A DNA stretch of 64,000 nt. Origin: Actinomadura barringtoniae (GTDB lineage: Bacteria > Actinomycetota > Actinomycetes > Streptosporangiales > Streptosporangiaceae). Shown piece by piece: positions 56,159 through 64,000 of this stretch; the first letter of the stretch is position 1, and every line of letters starts with the position of its first letter. The stretch lies in assembly GCF_017573505.1 (NCBI RefSeq), contig NZ_JAGEOJ010000018.1, positions 124,001 through 188,000 of the forward strand, in the 5' to 3' direction. Both the position numbers and the translations under genes were made by a program. The notes under the pieces were generated by a model. It saw only the letters and a list, made by a program, of their open reading frames with translations, did no database searches and was not told where the DNA came from.

Positions 56159-56344
56159 CTAGGCCTTCGTGGGGCGGCTGAACATCCCGAACAGGGTCCA
56201 GAGGATGCCGATGACGATGGCGCCGATGATGGCCACCAGGCCGGTGGCGCCGCTGTCGAACATCGCCATGACGCCGACGAGCACGCCGTAGCAGATGGAC
56301 AGGGCCAGCATGATTCTGCGGAAGAGGTCCTTGTTCATGGACAT
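56159..56344 (-). CDS. Small two-helix membrane protein
   Basis: 61 residues (an ATG at 56338 would shorten it by two). Two membrane helices (about 10-29 and 34-55) separated by DSGATG, with short basic ends. It is convergent with the ABC ATPase and divergent from the sensor kinase, whose ATG lies 78 bp away. No clear ribosome site. Could be a small accessory of the exporter or kinase; this is inference from position. Confidence 0.55.
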   Translation of the reverse strand: MSMNKDLFRRIMLALSICYGVLVGVMAMFDSGATGLVAIIGAIVIGILWTLFGMFSRPTKA

Positions 56345-56422
56345 AACGATCGCGCCAGGTCGATCCTTGCCATATCCACCGTTCGGTGGACACGGGCACC
56401 GGAGACGAGGACGCTGCCGATC

Positions 56423-57604
56423 ATGACTGACCGCAGTCCGGCCGCGGCGCGGTCGGAGAACGTCTGGAACCGTTCCTACCCGTTCTGGGACGCCTACTTC
56501 GGCATCGTGCTGGTGGCGAGCGTCGCCGCGATGGCGCAGGACGACGACTCGCCGTGGTCGCGGGCGTCGGCGATCGCGCTGCTGCTCGCGCTGACCGTGG
56601 CCTACGTCGCGATCGGCCGGAGAGCCGTGCGCGCGGAGGGCCTCGGCGCACGGGCGGGACTGGTGTACGCGGCGGTCGCCATCGCGCTCTTCCTCCCCGC
56701 CGTCCTGCTGGAGTCCACCAGCGCGATCGCGCTGTCGGCGCTCGTGCCGCAGATGTTCATGGTGCTCTCGACGGTGCAGGCCACCGCCGTGCTCGCCGTG
56801 CTCCTGTCCGGCCCCGGCGCCGAGTACCTCCTGCGCAGCGGGAGCGACCCGGTGTTCGTCGCCCTGGCCATGGTGATCGTGATCGCCAGTGCCGCCCTGC
56901 TCGGCACGTTCATCGGCCGGCTCGGCGTCCAGAACCGCGAGCGCGCCCGGCTCATCGAGGAGCTGGACCGGACCCGCGACGAGCTCGCCGAGGTCAGCCG
57001 GGAGGCGGGCGCGCTGTCGGAGCGCGAGCGCCTGGCCGGGGACATCCACGACACGCTGGCGCAGGGTTTCACCAGCATCGGCATGCTGCTCGAGGCGGCC
57101 AGGCCGGCGACCGGCGCCAACCATCATCTCGACCTCGCCGCGCGGGTCGCCCAGGACAATCTCGCCGAGACGCGTGCGCTCATCGCCGCGCTGGCGCCGC
57201 CCGTCCTCGCCGGGGTCTCGCTGGAGGAGGCGCTGGGCAGGCTCGCGAAGGGCTTCGACCTGCCCGCGGAGCTGACCGTTCACGGCGAGGCGCGGCCGAT
57301 GGAGACCGCGGCCGAGGTGGTCGTGCTGCGCGTCGCGCAGGAGGGGCTGGCGAACGTTCGCAAGCACGCGCAGGCCACCTCCGTTCGGCTGACGCTGACC
57401 TACGAGGCCGAGTCCGTCGGCCTGACCCTCACCGACGACGGGTGCGGCTTCGACCCGGCCCGCGCCACCGACGGCTACGGGCTGAACGGCATGCGGAACC
57501 GCGTCGCGCAGATCGGCGGAACGGTCGGCGTCGACAGCGCGGCGGGCGCGGGCACCACGGTCGCGCTGGAGGTCCCGGTGGAGGTCCCGTGCTCCGAGTC
57601 ATGA
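56423..57604 (+). CDS. Sensor histidine kinase, NarL-type (HisKA_3)
   Basis: A protein of 393 residues. Four to six membrane helices (about 22-170), a coiled linker (ERARLIEELDRTRDELAEVSREA), the HisKA_3 motif SERERLAGDIHDTLAQG with phospho-acceptor His209, and an HATPase domain with NVRKHAQATSV, DDGCGF and GYGLNGM. Most likely senses a membrane or envelope signal. It overlaps the response regulator by 16 nt. Confidence 0.92.
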   Translation: MTDRSPAAARSENVWNRSYPFWDAYFGIVLVASVAAMAQDDDSPWSRASAIALLLALTVAYVAIGRRAVRAEGLGARAGLVYAAVAIALFLPAVLLESTSAIALSALVPQMFMVLSTVQATAVLAVLLSGPGAEYLLRSGSDPVFVALAMVIVIASAALLGTFIGRLGVQNRERARLIEELDRTRDELAEVSREAGALSERERLAGDIHDTLAQGFTSIGMLLEAARPATGANHHLDLAARVAQDNLAETRALIAALAPPVLAGVSLEEALGRLAKGFDLPAELTVHGEARPMETAAEVVVLRVAQEGLANVRKHAQATSVRLTLTYEAESVGLTLTDDGCGFDPARATDGYGLNGMRNRVAQIGGTVGVDSAAGAGTTVALEVPVEVPCSES

Positions 57605-58221
57605 TCGTCGATGACCATCCGATCGTCCGCGAGGGGCTGCGCGGCATGCTGGTCGCCGAGCCCGACATCGAGGTCGCCGGGGAGGCGGGCTCCGGCGACG
57701 AGGCGGTCGCGACCGCGCCGCGCCTGGCGCCCGACGTGATCCTCATGGACCTGCGGATGCCCGACGGCGACGGCGTGAGCGCGATCCGGCGGCTCGGCGA
57801 CGCCCATCGCATCGTGGTGCTCACCACCTACGAGGACGACGCCGACATCCTGCGCGCGGTCGAGGCGGGCGCGGCCGGCTACCTGCTCAAGAACGTCTCG
57901 CGCCACGAGCTCGCCGAGGCGGTGCGTTCGGCCGCCGCCGGGCGGACCGTCCTGACCCCGTCGGTGGCCGCGCGCCTCACCGAGACTCGCAAGGCCCCGG
58001 CGCCCGCCGTGCTGTCGGCGCGCGAACGCCAGGTGCTGGAGCTGGTCGCCGAGGGGCTCACCAACGTTCAGATCGCGCAGCGGCTCTTCATCGGCGAGCC
58101 GACGGTGAAGACCCATCTGCTGCGGCTGTTCGGCAAGCTCGGGGTGTCCAACCGCACCACCGCCGTGATCACTGCGATGGAGCTCGGACTGCTCGGGCCA
58201 GCCCGTCCCGGACGGCCCTGA
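57589..58221 (+). CDS. NarL/LuxR-type response regulator
   Basis: 210 residues from the GTG at 57589, chosen because GGAGG precedes it and it restores the full first strand (VLRVMIVDDHP). Receiver: acidic pair DD, phospho-acceptor Asp54 (ILMDLRMPD), Thr in VLTTYED and Lys in YLLKN. The C-terminal LuxR helix-turn-helix is LSARERQVLELVAEGLTNVQIA with RLFIGEPTVKTHLLRLFGKLG. Partner of the upstream kinase. Its last 53 nt overlap the convergent LysR gene. Confidence 0.92.
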   Translation: MLRVMIVDDHPIVREGLRGMLVAEPDIEVAGEAGSGDEAVATAPRLAPDVILMDLRMPDGDGVSAIRRLGDAHRIVVLTTYEDDADILRAVEAGAAGYLLKNVSRHELAEAVRSAAAGRTVLTPSVAARLTETRKAPAPAVLSARERQVLELVAEGLTNVQIAQRLFIGEPTVKTHLLRLFGKLGVSNRTTAVITAMELGLLGPARPGRP

Positions 58222-59074
58222 GCGCCGGGCGCGCCAGGCTTCCCTCTCGTACGGCGGTCAGCACGCGCCGCACGACCGGCGGCCCCGCCACGGTCACCGC
58301 GGCGACGCCGGGCTCGCGTTCGGGGCGGGCGAGGTCGGCGAGCAGCGTCACCGCCTGGCCGGACGCGATCAGTGCGAGCAGCGACAGCGCGTCCGACGAC
58401 TGGTGGCGCAGGTCGGGGGCGAAGCCGTGGCGGCGGCAGACGTCGCGGACCATGCGGCCGTGGCTGGTGTCGGGCGGGCCGCCCGCCCAGATCTCCGACT
58501 CCAGGTCGTTCAGGCTCACGCTGGGCAGCCGCGCGCACGGATGGTCGCTGGGAACGACCAGCCGGACGTTCTCCACGTGCAGTTCCTCGAACGCCAGCCC
58601 GCCGGGCCTCGGGCGACGTGAGCTCTCGTACTCGTCGATCACGGCCAGGTCGAACTCGCGGCGTTCCAGCGCCTGGAGGGTGTAGTCGGGCTCGGAGATC
58701 TGCGTCTCCAGGCGAAGGCCCGGGTGCTGCCGGGCCAGGTCGGCGAGGGCGGGGGCGAGCAGGCGGGCGGCCGTCTGGAACGCGCCGATCCGCACCACCC
58801 CGGTCACCGCGCCCGCTGCCGCCGCCACCTCGGCCTCGGCACGTTCCACCCGTTCCAGGATCGCGTCGGCGTGCCGGGCCAGGACGTGCGCGGCCTCGGT
58901 GAAGCGCAGGCGGCGGCCGTCGCGTTCGAACAGCGTCGCGCCCGCCTCCCGCTGCAGCTCCGACAGCTGGTGGGAGACGGTGGACGGGCTGTAGGACAGG
59001 GCCTCGGCCACGGCGGCGATCGTGCCGCGGCGGTGCAGCTCGGCGAGCAGGCGGAGCCGCTGCAGATCCAGCAT
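58169..59074 (-). CDS. LysR-family regulator divergent from dgdA-like gene
   Basis: A 301-residue LTTR starting MLDLQRLRLLAELHRRGTI; the helix-turn-helix continues AVAEALSYSPSTVSHQLSELQ. An upstream frame exists, but this ATG gives the family's usual N-terminus. It is divergent from the 2,2-dialkylglycine decarboxylase-like gene with 109 bp between. In Burkholderia the dgdA gene is likewise controlled by the divergent LysR protein DgdR, so the same role is likely. Its 3' end overlaps the response regulator gene by 53 nt. Confidence 0.87.
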   Translation of the reverse strand: MLDLQRLRLLAELHRRGTIAAVAEALSYSPSTVSHQLSELQREAGATLFERDGRRLRFTEAAHVLARHADAILERVERAEAEVAAAAGAVTGVVRIGAFQTAARLLAPALADLARQHPGLRLETQISEPDYTLQALERREFDLAVIDEYESSRRPRPGGLAFEELHVENVRLVVPSDHPCARLPSVSLNDLESEIWAGGPPDTSHGRMVRDVCRRHGFAPDLRHQSSDALSLLALIASGQAVTLLADLARPEREPGVAAVTVAGPPVVRRVLTAVREGSLARPALRAVRDGLARAVRAPSQ

Positions 59075-59183
59075 GCTTCGAATTCTTCCACGGGTAAGCG
59101 TCGAAATTATGCGCTGGACCCGATGAGTTACCGCCCGCACGATCGATGGGACATCGAAGGGACAGCGCCGAGGAGGGACCACG

Positions 59184-60473
59184 GTGGACGCACGAGCCGA
59201 GTTGATGATCCGTTACGCGGGGGAGTTCTGGCCCGAGGTGATCGAGCGGGCGTCCGGCTCGTGGCTCACGACCACCGATGGGCGCCGCGTCCTCGACTTC
59301 ACCTCGGGGCAGATCTGCGCCACGATCGGCCACAACCACCCGCGCATCGCGGCCGCGATCGAGCGGTCCCTGAACGACGCCGTCCATCTCAACTCGACGA
59401 TGCTGTCGACGCCCGTCCTCGACCTCGCCGAACGCCTGGTCGGCACGCTGCCCGAGGGGCTCGACCGGGTGATGCTGCTCAGCACGGGCGGCGAGGCCAA
59501 CGAGGCGGCGCTGCGCATGGCCAAGCTCGCGACCGGCGGCTTCGAGGTCCTCGCGCTGACCCGCAGCTGGCACGGCATGACGGCGGGCGGCCAGAGCGTG
59601 ACGTTCGCCGCGGGCAGGCAGGGCCACGGCCCGACGCAGCCCGGCATCTTCGCACTGCCCGCCCCGTACGCCTACCGCTGCCCGGTCAGGCACTGCGACG
59701 GCACGTGCGACCGCACCTGCCTGGAGGTCGGCTTCGACCACTACGACCAGCAGACCACCGGCGCCCCGGCGGCCGTCATCGCCGAGCCGGTGCTGTCGGC
59801 GGGCGGCATCATCGTGCCGCCGCCCGGCTACTTCGCCCGCCTCACCGAGCTCGCCCACGAGCGCGGCATGTTGGTCATCCTGGACGAGGCGCAGACCGGC
59901 TTCGGGCGGCTCGGCACGATGTACGGGCTCGACCAGCTCGGCATCACGCCCGACTTCATCACGCTGTCCAAGACGCTCGGCGGCGGCCTGCCGATCAGCG
60001 CGGTCGTCACCTCCGCCGAGATCGAGCAGGCCGCCCACGAGCGCGGGCTGCTCTACTACACCTCCCACCAGTCCGACCCGCTCCCGGCCGCCGCCGCGCT
60101 CGCCGTCCTGGAGGTCGTCGAGGAGGACGACCTGGCGAACCGGGCGCGCGAACGCGGCGAGCGGCTGGAGATGCGGCTGCGCGAGCTGGCCGAACGGCAC
60201 GAGTCGATCGGCGAGGTGCGCGGCCTCGGCCTGCTGTGGGGCGTCGAGCTGGTCAAGGACCGCGAGACCAAGGAGCCCGCGCTGGAGCTCGGCGACGCGG
60301 TCACCAAGAACTGCGAGTTCGCCGGGCTGTGCATGAACATCGTGCGGGGCGGCGCCGGCGGCAGCAGCGCCTGCCTGCGCATCGCCCCGCCGCTCACCGT
60401 CTCCGAGGACGAGATCGACACCGCCGCCGAGATCCTGGACGAGTCCCTCGCCAAGGCCGAGGCCTCAGCCTGA
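59184..60473 (+). CDS. dgdA: 2,2-dialkylglycine decarboxylase-like aminotransferase
   Basis: A 429-residue class III PLP enzyme. Along its length it follows dialkylglycine decarboxylase: DFTSGQ with the Gln needed for decarboxylation, SWHGMT over the PLP ring, LDEAQTGFGR, the PLP lysine Lys263 in LSKTLGGG, YTSHQSDPLPAA and LRIAPPLTVSEDEID. It should decarboxylate and transaminate alpha,alpha-dialkyl amino acids, or act as a simple aminotransferase. A Cys-rich segment CPVRHCDGTCDRTC (about 168-181) has no counterpart in the Burkholderia enzyme. GTG start after GGAGGG. Confidence 0.85.
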   Translation: MDARAELMIRYAGEFWPEVIERASGSWLTTTDGRRVLDFTSGQICATIGHNHPRIAAAIERSLNDAVHLNSTMLSTPVLDLAERLVGTLPEGLDRVMLLSTGGEANEAALRMAKLATGGFEVLALTRSWHGMTAGGQSVTFAAGRQGHGPTQPGIFALPAPYAYRCPVRHCDGTCDRTCLEVGFDHYDQQTTGAPAAVIAEPVLSAGGIIVPPPGYFARLTELAHERGMLVILDEAQTGFGRLGTMYGLDQLGITPDFITLSKTLGGGLPISAVVTSAEIEQAAHERGLLYYTSHQSDPLPAAAALAVLEVVEEDDLANRARERGERLEMRLRELAERHESIGEVRGLGLLWGVELVKDRETKEPALELGDAVTKNCEFAGLCMNIVRGGAGGSSACLRIAPPLTVSEDEIDTAAEILDESLAKAEASA

Positions 60474-60501
60474 CCCTGCCGGTGGTACGCGCGAGCGGGG
60501 G

Positions 60502-61266
60502 CTAGGTCGCCCGCAGGCCGGCCTCCGCGCGCCATGCGCTCGGGGGCCGGCCGTGTGCTCGGCGGAAGGCCGTGCTGAACGCGAACGCGTTGGTGTAACC
60601 GACCTTGCGGGCCACGCTGTCGACCGTGGCACCGGGGTCGCGCAGCAGCTCGGCGGCGAGCGCCATCCGCCGCCCGGCCAGGTAGGAGAGCGGCGCCTCA
60701 CCGACCACGGCCTTGAACCGCCGGTAAAGGGTGGCCCTGGAGACCGACGCCTCGGCCGCCAGCGACGCGGAGGTCCACGGGCGGCTGGGCTCGGCGTGAA
60801 CGGCCTCCAGGACCGGGCCGACGACGGGATCGTCTCTCGCCGCGTCCCGAGCAGGCTGGTCCCAGGTCCTCAGCGCCCGGACGAGGAGCAGGTCGAGCAG
60901 CCGGTCCCGGACGAGTGCGTCGTCCAGGTCCTCGCCGGCGAGCAGGGCCGGGGGAGCGGCGGGAACGACGAGGTGGCGGGGCAGCGAGTCCAGCAGCCGC
61001 CGCCCCACGTCCGCCGAGATCCGGTAGGCCCCGGCGAAGAGGACGGCGGGAGCTTCGTGCGCCATCGTGTGCGGGTGCCGGACGACCGCGACCTCGCCGG
61101 CCTTGAGAGTGATCGGGGCTTCGCCATCCGGGGTCAGCCGGGCCGTGCCGTCCAGGACCGCGTACACCGTCAGCGGTGCGGCCCCGCCCCAGGACCCCGG
61201 TGGCCCCGGATCGACGCGGCAGACTCTGGCGCCGTTCGCCCGGATGCCGCGCAGAAGATCGTCCAC
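60502..61266 (-). CDS. AraC-family regulator with cupin sensor
   Basis: A 254-residue AraC protein. The N-terminal cupin-like sensor covers about 1-110 (YAVLDGTARLTPDG, LKAGEVAVVRHPHTMAHEAP); the C-terminal double helix-turn-helix is SASLAAEASVSRATLYRRFKAVVG and DSVARKVGYTNAFAFSTAFRRAHGRPP. It is divergent from the NmrA-like gene at 61353 and is the probable regulator of it. Confidence 0.88.
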   Translation of the reverse strand: MDDLLRGIRANGARVCRVDPGPPGSWGGAAPLTVYAVLDGTARLTPDGEAPITLKAGEVAVVRHPHTMAHEAPAVLFAGAYRISADVGRRLLDSLPRHLVVPAAPPALLAGEDLDDALVRDRLLDLLLVRALRTWDQPARDAARDDPVVGPVLEAVHAEPSRPWTSASLAAEASVSRATLYRRFKAVVGEAPLSYLAGRRMALAAELLRDPGATVDSVARKVGYTNAFAFSTAFRRAHGRPPSAWRAEAGLRAT

Positions 61267-61352
61267 CCTGTCGAACGTACCTGAGACGATCGCGAAGGCC
61301 CGCGAGCCGTCGGCCCATGCCCGGCGGCGCCCGGCTCGGGTTGGCTGGTCAC

Positions 61353-62147
61353 ATGAGCGACGGAACGATTCTCGTGCTGGGGGCGACGGGCAACACCGGG
61401 CGTCTGGTCGTCGAGGGACTGCGGGCGCGTGGCCGATCTGTACGGCCTGCGGCCCGATCGCTGGGCTTCGACTGGCACGACCCGGGGACGTGGCCGGCCG
61501 CGCTCACAGGGGCTGCGGCCGTCTACATGGTCACGCCGATGCTGCCGGACTTCCCGGCCGAGCTGGTCACGGACTTCGTTGCGGCGGCCGATACGCAGGG
61601 CGTTCGGCGGCTCGTGCTGCTGTCCGGGCTGAGCGCGGGCTACGGCAGCCGCCCGTTGCTGTCGCGCGAGGAGCCCGTCAGGGCGGCGAAGGCGGACTGG
61701 ACGATCCTGCGGCCTGGGGCGTTCGACCAGAACTTCTCGCTCGACGGCGTCCACGGCCCGGCGATCCGGGCGGGCGAGGTGCGCATGCCGCTCGGACCTG
61801 GTCCCGGGCCGTACAGCGCGTTCATCGACGTCCGCGACATCGCGGACGTCGCCGTCGAGGTGCTGATCGGGGAGGGGCACGCGGGCCGTGTCTACGACCT
61901 CGCGGGGCCGCGAGCGCTGACCTACCCCGAGGCGGTCGCGATGGTGGCGGAGGCGCTCGGCCGTCCGGTGCGGTTCGTGAACGTTCCGCTGGACGAGTGG
62001 ACCGGCCATCCCTGGTCGGCGGAGACCTATGAGGCGATCCGTCGTGGAGAGTACGCGCCCCTCCACGACGGGGTCCGCCGGGTGCTCGGCCGGGACCCGC
62101 GCGACTTCGCCGACTACGCCCGCGAACTCGCGGAGGCCAGCTCCTGA
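61353..62147 (+). CDS. NmrA-like NAD(P)-binding protein
   Basis: A 264-residue atypical SDR: VLGATGNTGRLVVEGLRARG is the dinucleotide site; the lack of a Tyr-x3-Lys pair places it with NmrA/quinone-reductase 2-like proteins (YtfG group). It ends with a DEWTGHPWSAETYEAI segment common in such proteins. It may reduce quinones or act as a redox sensor. It overlaps the convergent cytochrome b gene by 34 nt. Confidence 0.85.
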   Translation: MSDGTILVLGATGNTGRLVVEGLRARGRSVRPAARSLGFDWHDPGTWPAALTGAAAVYMVTPMLPDFPAELVTDFVAAADTQGVRRLVLLSGLSAGYGSRPLLSREEPVRAAKADWTILRPGAFDQNFSLDGVHGPAIRAGEVRMPLGPGPGPYSAFIDVRDIADVAVEVLIGEGHAGRVYDLAGPRALTYPEAVAMVAEALGRPVRFVNVPLDEWTGHPWSAETYEAIRRGEYAPLHDGVRRVLGRDPRDFADYARELAEASS

Positions 62148-63445
62148 CGCTGAGGTTCCCGATCGTCCACGGGCTCGGTGATCTCGCTGAACGCGCCGTT
62201 CACCGACATCACGATCCGGCCCGTCTCCCGGCCGTGCTCGGCCTCGTGCCGCTCCCGCCAGGTGAGGCCGAGGCAGAGCCGCTGGGCGAGGGTGTAGGCG
62301 AGCAGCGGCCCGGCGAAGATCGCGATCCGGAAGAACCACGTGACCGCGTACAGCGAGACGTGGAAGTGGAAGGCGATCTGGTCGTTGGCCGCGGCCGCCC
62401 ACAGCAGCCCGTAGAACGTCACGCCCGCGGCGCCGACCGCCGTGCGGGTGGCGGCGTCGCGGGGCCGGTCCAGGTAGTGGTGCAGGCCGCCGTCACCGGT
62501 GAGGCGCCGTTCGATCCACGGGAACGCGGCCAGCACGGTGAAGAAAGCGCCGGGAACGATCAGCGCGGGGACCAGGACGGCGAGCGTGAGCGGGTGCCCG
62601 GCCACGTACGGCTCCCAGTTCGGCATGATGCGGATCGCGCCGTCCATGAAGCCCATGTACCAGCCCGGCACCGCGCCCGAGGTGATCGCGCCGGGGCGGT
62701 ACGGGCCGTACTGCCAGACCGGGTTCACCTGCGCGAACGTGCCGAGCATGAACACCACACCCGTCGTGGCGAAGAACAGCGCGACCGCCTGGCCGAGGTC
62801 CCCGGGGAGGCGGCGGGTCCGTACGGCGACGCGGCGCAGCAGCAGGAGCAGCCCCGCCATCGCCAGCGGGATCGCCAGCACGTGCAGCCAGTAGAACATC
62901 GGGATGATCCGGTCGCCGGGGAAGTCGCCGCCGAACAGCAGATCGCTGAGCCGCGTGCCGATGAACGGGATCGACTCGGTCACCCCCTGGATGAGGCCGA
63001 GGCTGCCGCCCGACAGCATGTCGTCCGGCAGGATCGTGCCGGTCAGGCCCGCGGCCATGCCCAGCACGAGCAGCGTGATCCAGATCAGCCAGCGCGGCAC
63101 GTGCGGCCGCCGGAACGCGCCGGTGAAGAACAGCCGCATGAGCAGGAGGCAGACGGCCGCGATGAAGATCAGCGCGGACCAGTGGTGCACCTGCCTGATC
63201 AGTAGCCCGCCGCGCACCTCCAGGCTCAGATCGACCGTCGCGTCGTAGGCCTTGCTGACCGGAATCCCCTTCAGCGGCATGTAGGAACCGTCGTACTTGA
63301 CCATGGTCATGTCGGGTTTGACATAGACGGTCAAGAAGGCTCCGGTGGCCACGAGCAGCGCGAACGTGGAAATCGCGATCTGCCCGAAGAGCCTGATCCA
63401 GCGATCTCCTGACGGTAGAGCCCGCGCCGTTACGGTGTTCTTCAT
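62114..63445 (-). CDS. Solitary QcrB-like cytochrome b
   Basis: A 443-residue membrane protein of the cytochrome bc1 b-subunit family, about 100 residues shorter than the main QcrB of actinobacteria. Heme-ligand helices are visible (RQVHHWSALIF and YWLHVLAIPLAM), as is the conserved ILPDDMLSGGSLGL segment of the quinol site. No qcrA, qcrC or cta gene adjoins it, so it is not part of the usual respiratory operon. It may be a paralogue serving another quinol pathway. Confidence 0.85.
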   Translation of the reverse strand: MKNTVTARALPSGDRWIRLFGQIAISTFALLVATGAFLTVYVKPDMTMVKYDGSYMPLKGIPVSKAYDATVDLSLEVRGGLLIRQVHHWSALIFIAAVCLLLMRLFFTGAFRRPHVPRWLIWITLLVLGMAAGLTGTILPDDMLSGGSLGLIQGVTESIPFIGTRLSDLLFGGDFPGDRIIPMFYWLHVLAIPLAMAGLLLLLRRVAVRTRRLPGDLGQAVALFFATTGVVFMLGTFAQVNPVWQYGPYRPGAITSGAVPGWYMGFMDGAIRIMPNWEPYVAGHPLTLAVLVPALIVPGAFFTVLAAFPWIERRLTGDGGLHHYLDRPRDAATRTAVGAAGVTFYGLLWAAAANDQIAFHFHVSLYAVTWFFRIAIFAGPLLAYTLAQRLCLGLTWRERHEAEHGRETGRIVMSVNGAFSEITEPVDDREPQRQELASASSRA

Positions 63446-63485
63446 CCGTCACACTCCTCCGTCGTGCTTCGTCATACAGGTGACG

Positions 63486-63503
63486 GAATCGCTGGACCGA
63501 TTC
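63486..63503. promoter_or_regulatory. GAATCG/CGATTC inverted repeat between cytochrome b and exporter
   Basis: GAATCG (63486-63491) and CGATTC (63498-63503) form a perfect inverted repeat with 6-nt spacer in the divergent promoter region between the cytochrome b and drug-exporter genes. Possible operator. Confidence 0.4.
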
Positions 63504-63567
63504 GTGACACGCAACCGGCGTGACGCCTCTCACTCAACCCTTCGAACGCACATCCCTAGGTGGACCC

Positions 63568-64000
63568 ATGCCTGAAACAGCCCGGCGGCGCGGCCTCGCG
63601 CTCGCCCTCCTGGCGGCGACGCAGTTCGTGCTCGTCCTCGACGCCTCGATCGTCGGGGTGGCCCTGCCGTCCATCGGCCGCGACCTGAAGTTCGCGCCCG
63701 AGGACCTGTCCTGGGTCGCCAACGCCTACACCCTCACGTTCGGCGGCCTGCTCCTGCTCGGCGGCCGCGCCGCCGACCTGTTCGGCCGCCGCCGCATGTT
63801 CATGATCGGCATGGCGATGTTCGCCGCGTCGTCCCTGGCCGGGGCGCTGTCGGTGAACGCCGCGATGCTCGTCGGCGCCCGCGCGGTCCAGGGCATCGGG
63901 GCCGCGGTCGTCGCGCCCGCCGCGCTCTCCCTGATCATGACGATCTTCGAGCCGGGGGAGGAGCGCAACAAGGCGATGGGCGTCTTCGGCGCGGTCGCCG
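63568..64000 (+). CDS. MFS drug exporter, DHA2 (14-helix) type, partial
   Basis: The first 144 residues of a major facilitator; the gene continues beyond the window. LDASIVGVALPSIGRDL in helix 1 and the loop motif GGRAADLFGRRRMF match the DHA2 (EmrB/QacA) drug:proton antiporters. The ATG follows AGGTGG. It is divergent from the cytochrome b gene. The substrate range cannot be told from this part. Confidence 0.85.
   Translation, partial: MPETARRRGLALALLAATQFVLVLDASIVGVALPSIGRDLKFAPEDLSWVANAYTLTFGGLLLLGGRAADLFGRRRMFMIGMAMFAASSLAGALSVNAAMLVGARAVQGIGAAVVAPAALSLIMTIFEPGEERNKAMGVFGAVA

Overview
The window is 64 kb of very GC-rich, densely packed DNA. It has frequent GTG/TTG starts, 4-nt ATGA/GTGA start-stop overlaps, several genes that look leaderless, and families typical of filamentous actinomycetes: XRE-DUF5753/DUF397/DUF6879 proteins, LAL-type LuxR regulators, an AfsR/SARP regulator, an ECF41 sigma factor and a Ser/Thr kinase receptor. 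A Streptosporangiales-like host (Actinomadura, Nonomuraea or relatives) is a reasonable guess, not a demonstration. The window starts inside an Fe/Mn superoxide dismutase and ends inside a DHA2-type drug exporter. I see no rRNA, tRNA, IS element or CRISPR array, and no stretch over 300 bp is empty.

0.2-4.1 kb (minus strand): a regulatory cluster with three DUF6879 paralogues, one XRE-DUF5753 regulator, one DUF397 protein and three small proteins. 4.2-7.3 kb: a receptor Ser/Thr kinase, a hotdog thioesterase and a Zn alcohol dehydrogenase. 7.5-12.0 kb: an extracytoplasmic copper module (Pro-rich Cys protein, CopD, two cupredoxins, a CopC-like protein and a YceI-like protein) with strong hairpins between genes. 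12.0-18.5 kb: an amino-acid permease and a PaaX-type regulator divergent from an acyl-CoA dehydrogenase, two crotonases and a thioesterase, probably acyl-CoA/fatty-acid turnover. 18.5-24 kb: an L,D-transpeptidase lipoprotein behind a structured leader, a P450/alcohol dehydrogenase/TetR cassette and an AlkZ-type winged-helix protein.

24-32 kb: a D-2-hydroxyacid dehydrogenase, a VOC protein with a WYL regulator, nitronate monooxygenase, a polysaccharide deacetylase lipoprotein, DUF3140, MgtC, MarR and a ParA/MinD-like ATPase facing an AT-rich GCAAC-rich island. 32-41 kb: small proteins, DUF4328, SnoaL-like and DsbA-like proteins, and two large LAL regulators on either side of an alpha/beta hydrolase. 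40.7-48.6 kb: an NmrA-like protein with ECF41 sigma under a textbook ECF41 promoter, MarR/FMN reductase, TetR/cupin, metE with a divergent LysR, and an imine-reductase-like enzyme.

48.6-64 kb: a large AfsR/SARP regulator behind three 11-bp direct repeats, a quinone oxidoreductase behind a perfect SoxR box, a MacAB-like ABC system with a two-component system, a dgdA/LysR pair, AraC with an NmrA-like reductase, a solitary QcrB-like cytochrome b and the exporter. The regulatory sites that can be read directly (ECF41 promoter, SoxR box, SARP repeats, several palindromes) are the most informative part of the window. The copper module and the DUF6879 cluster are the best candidates for under-described biology.
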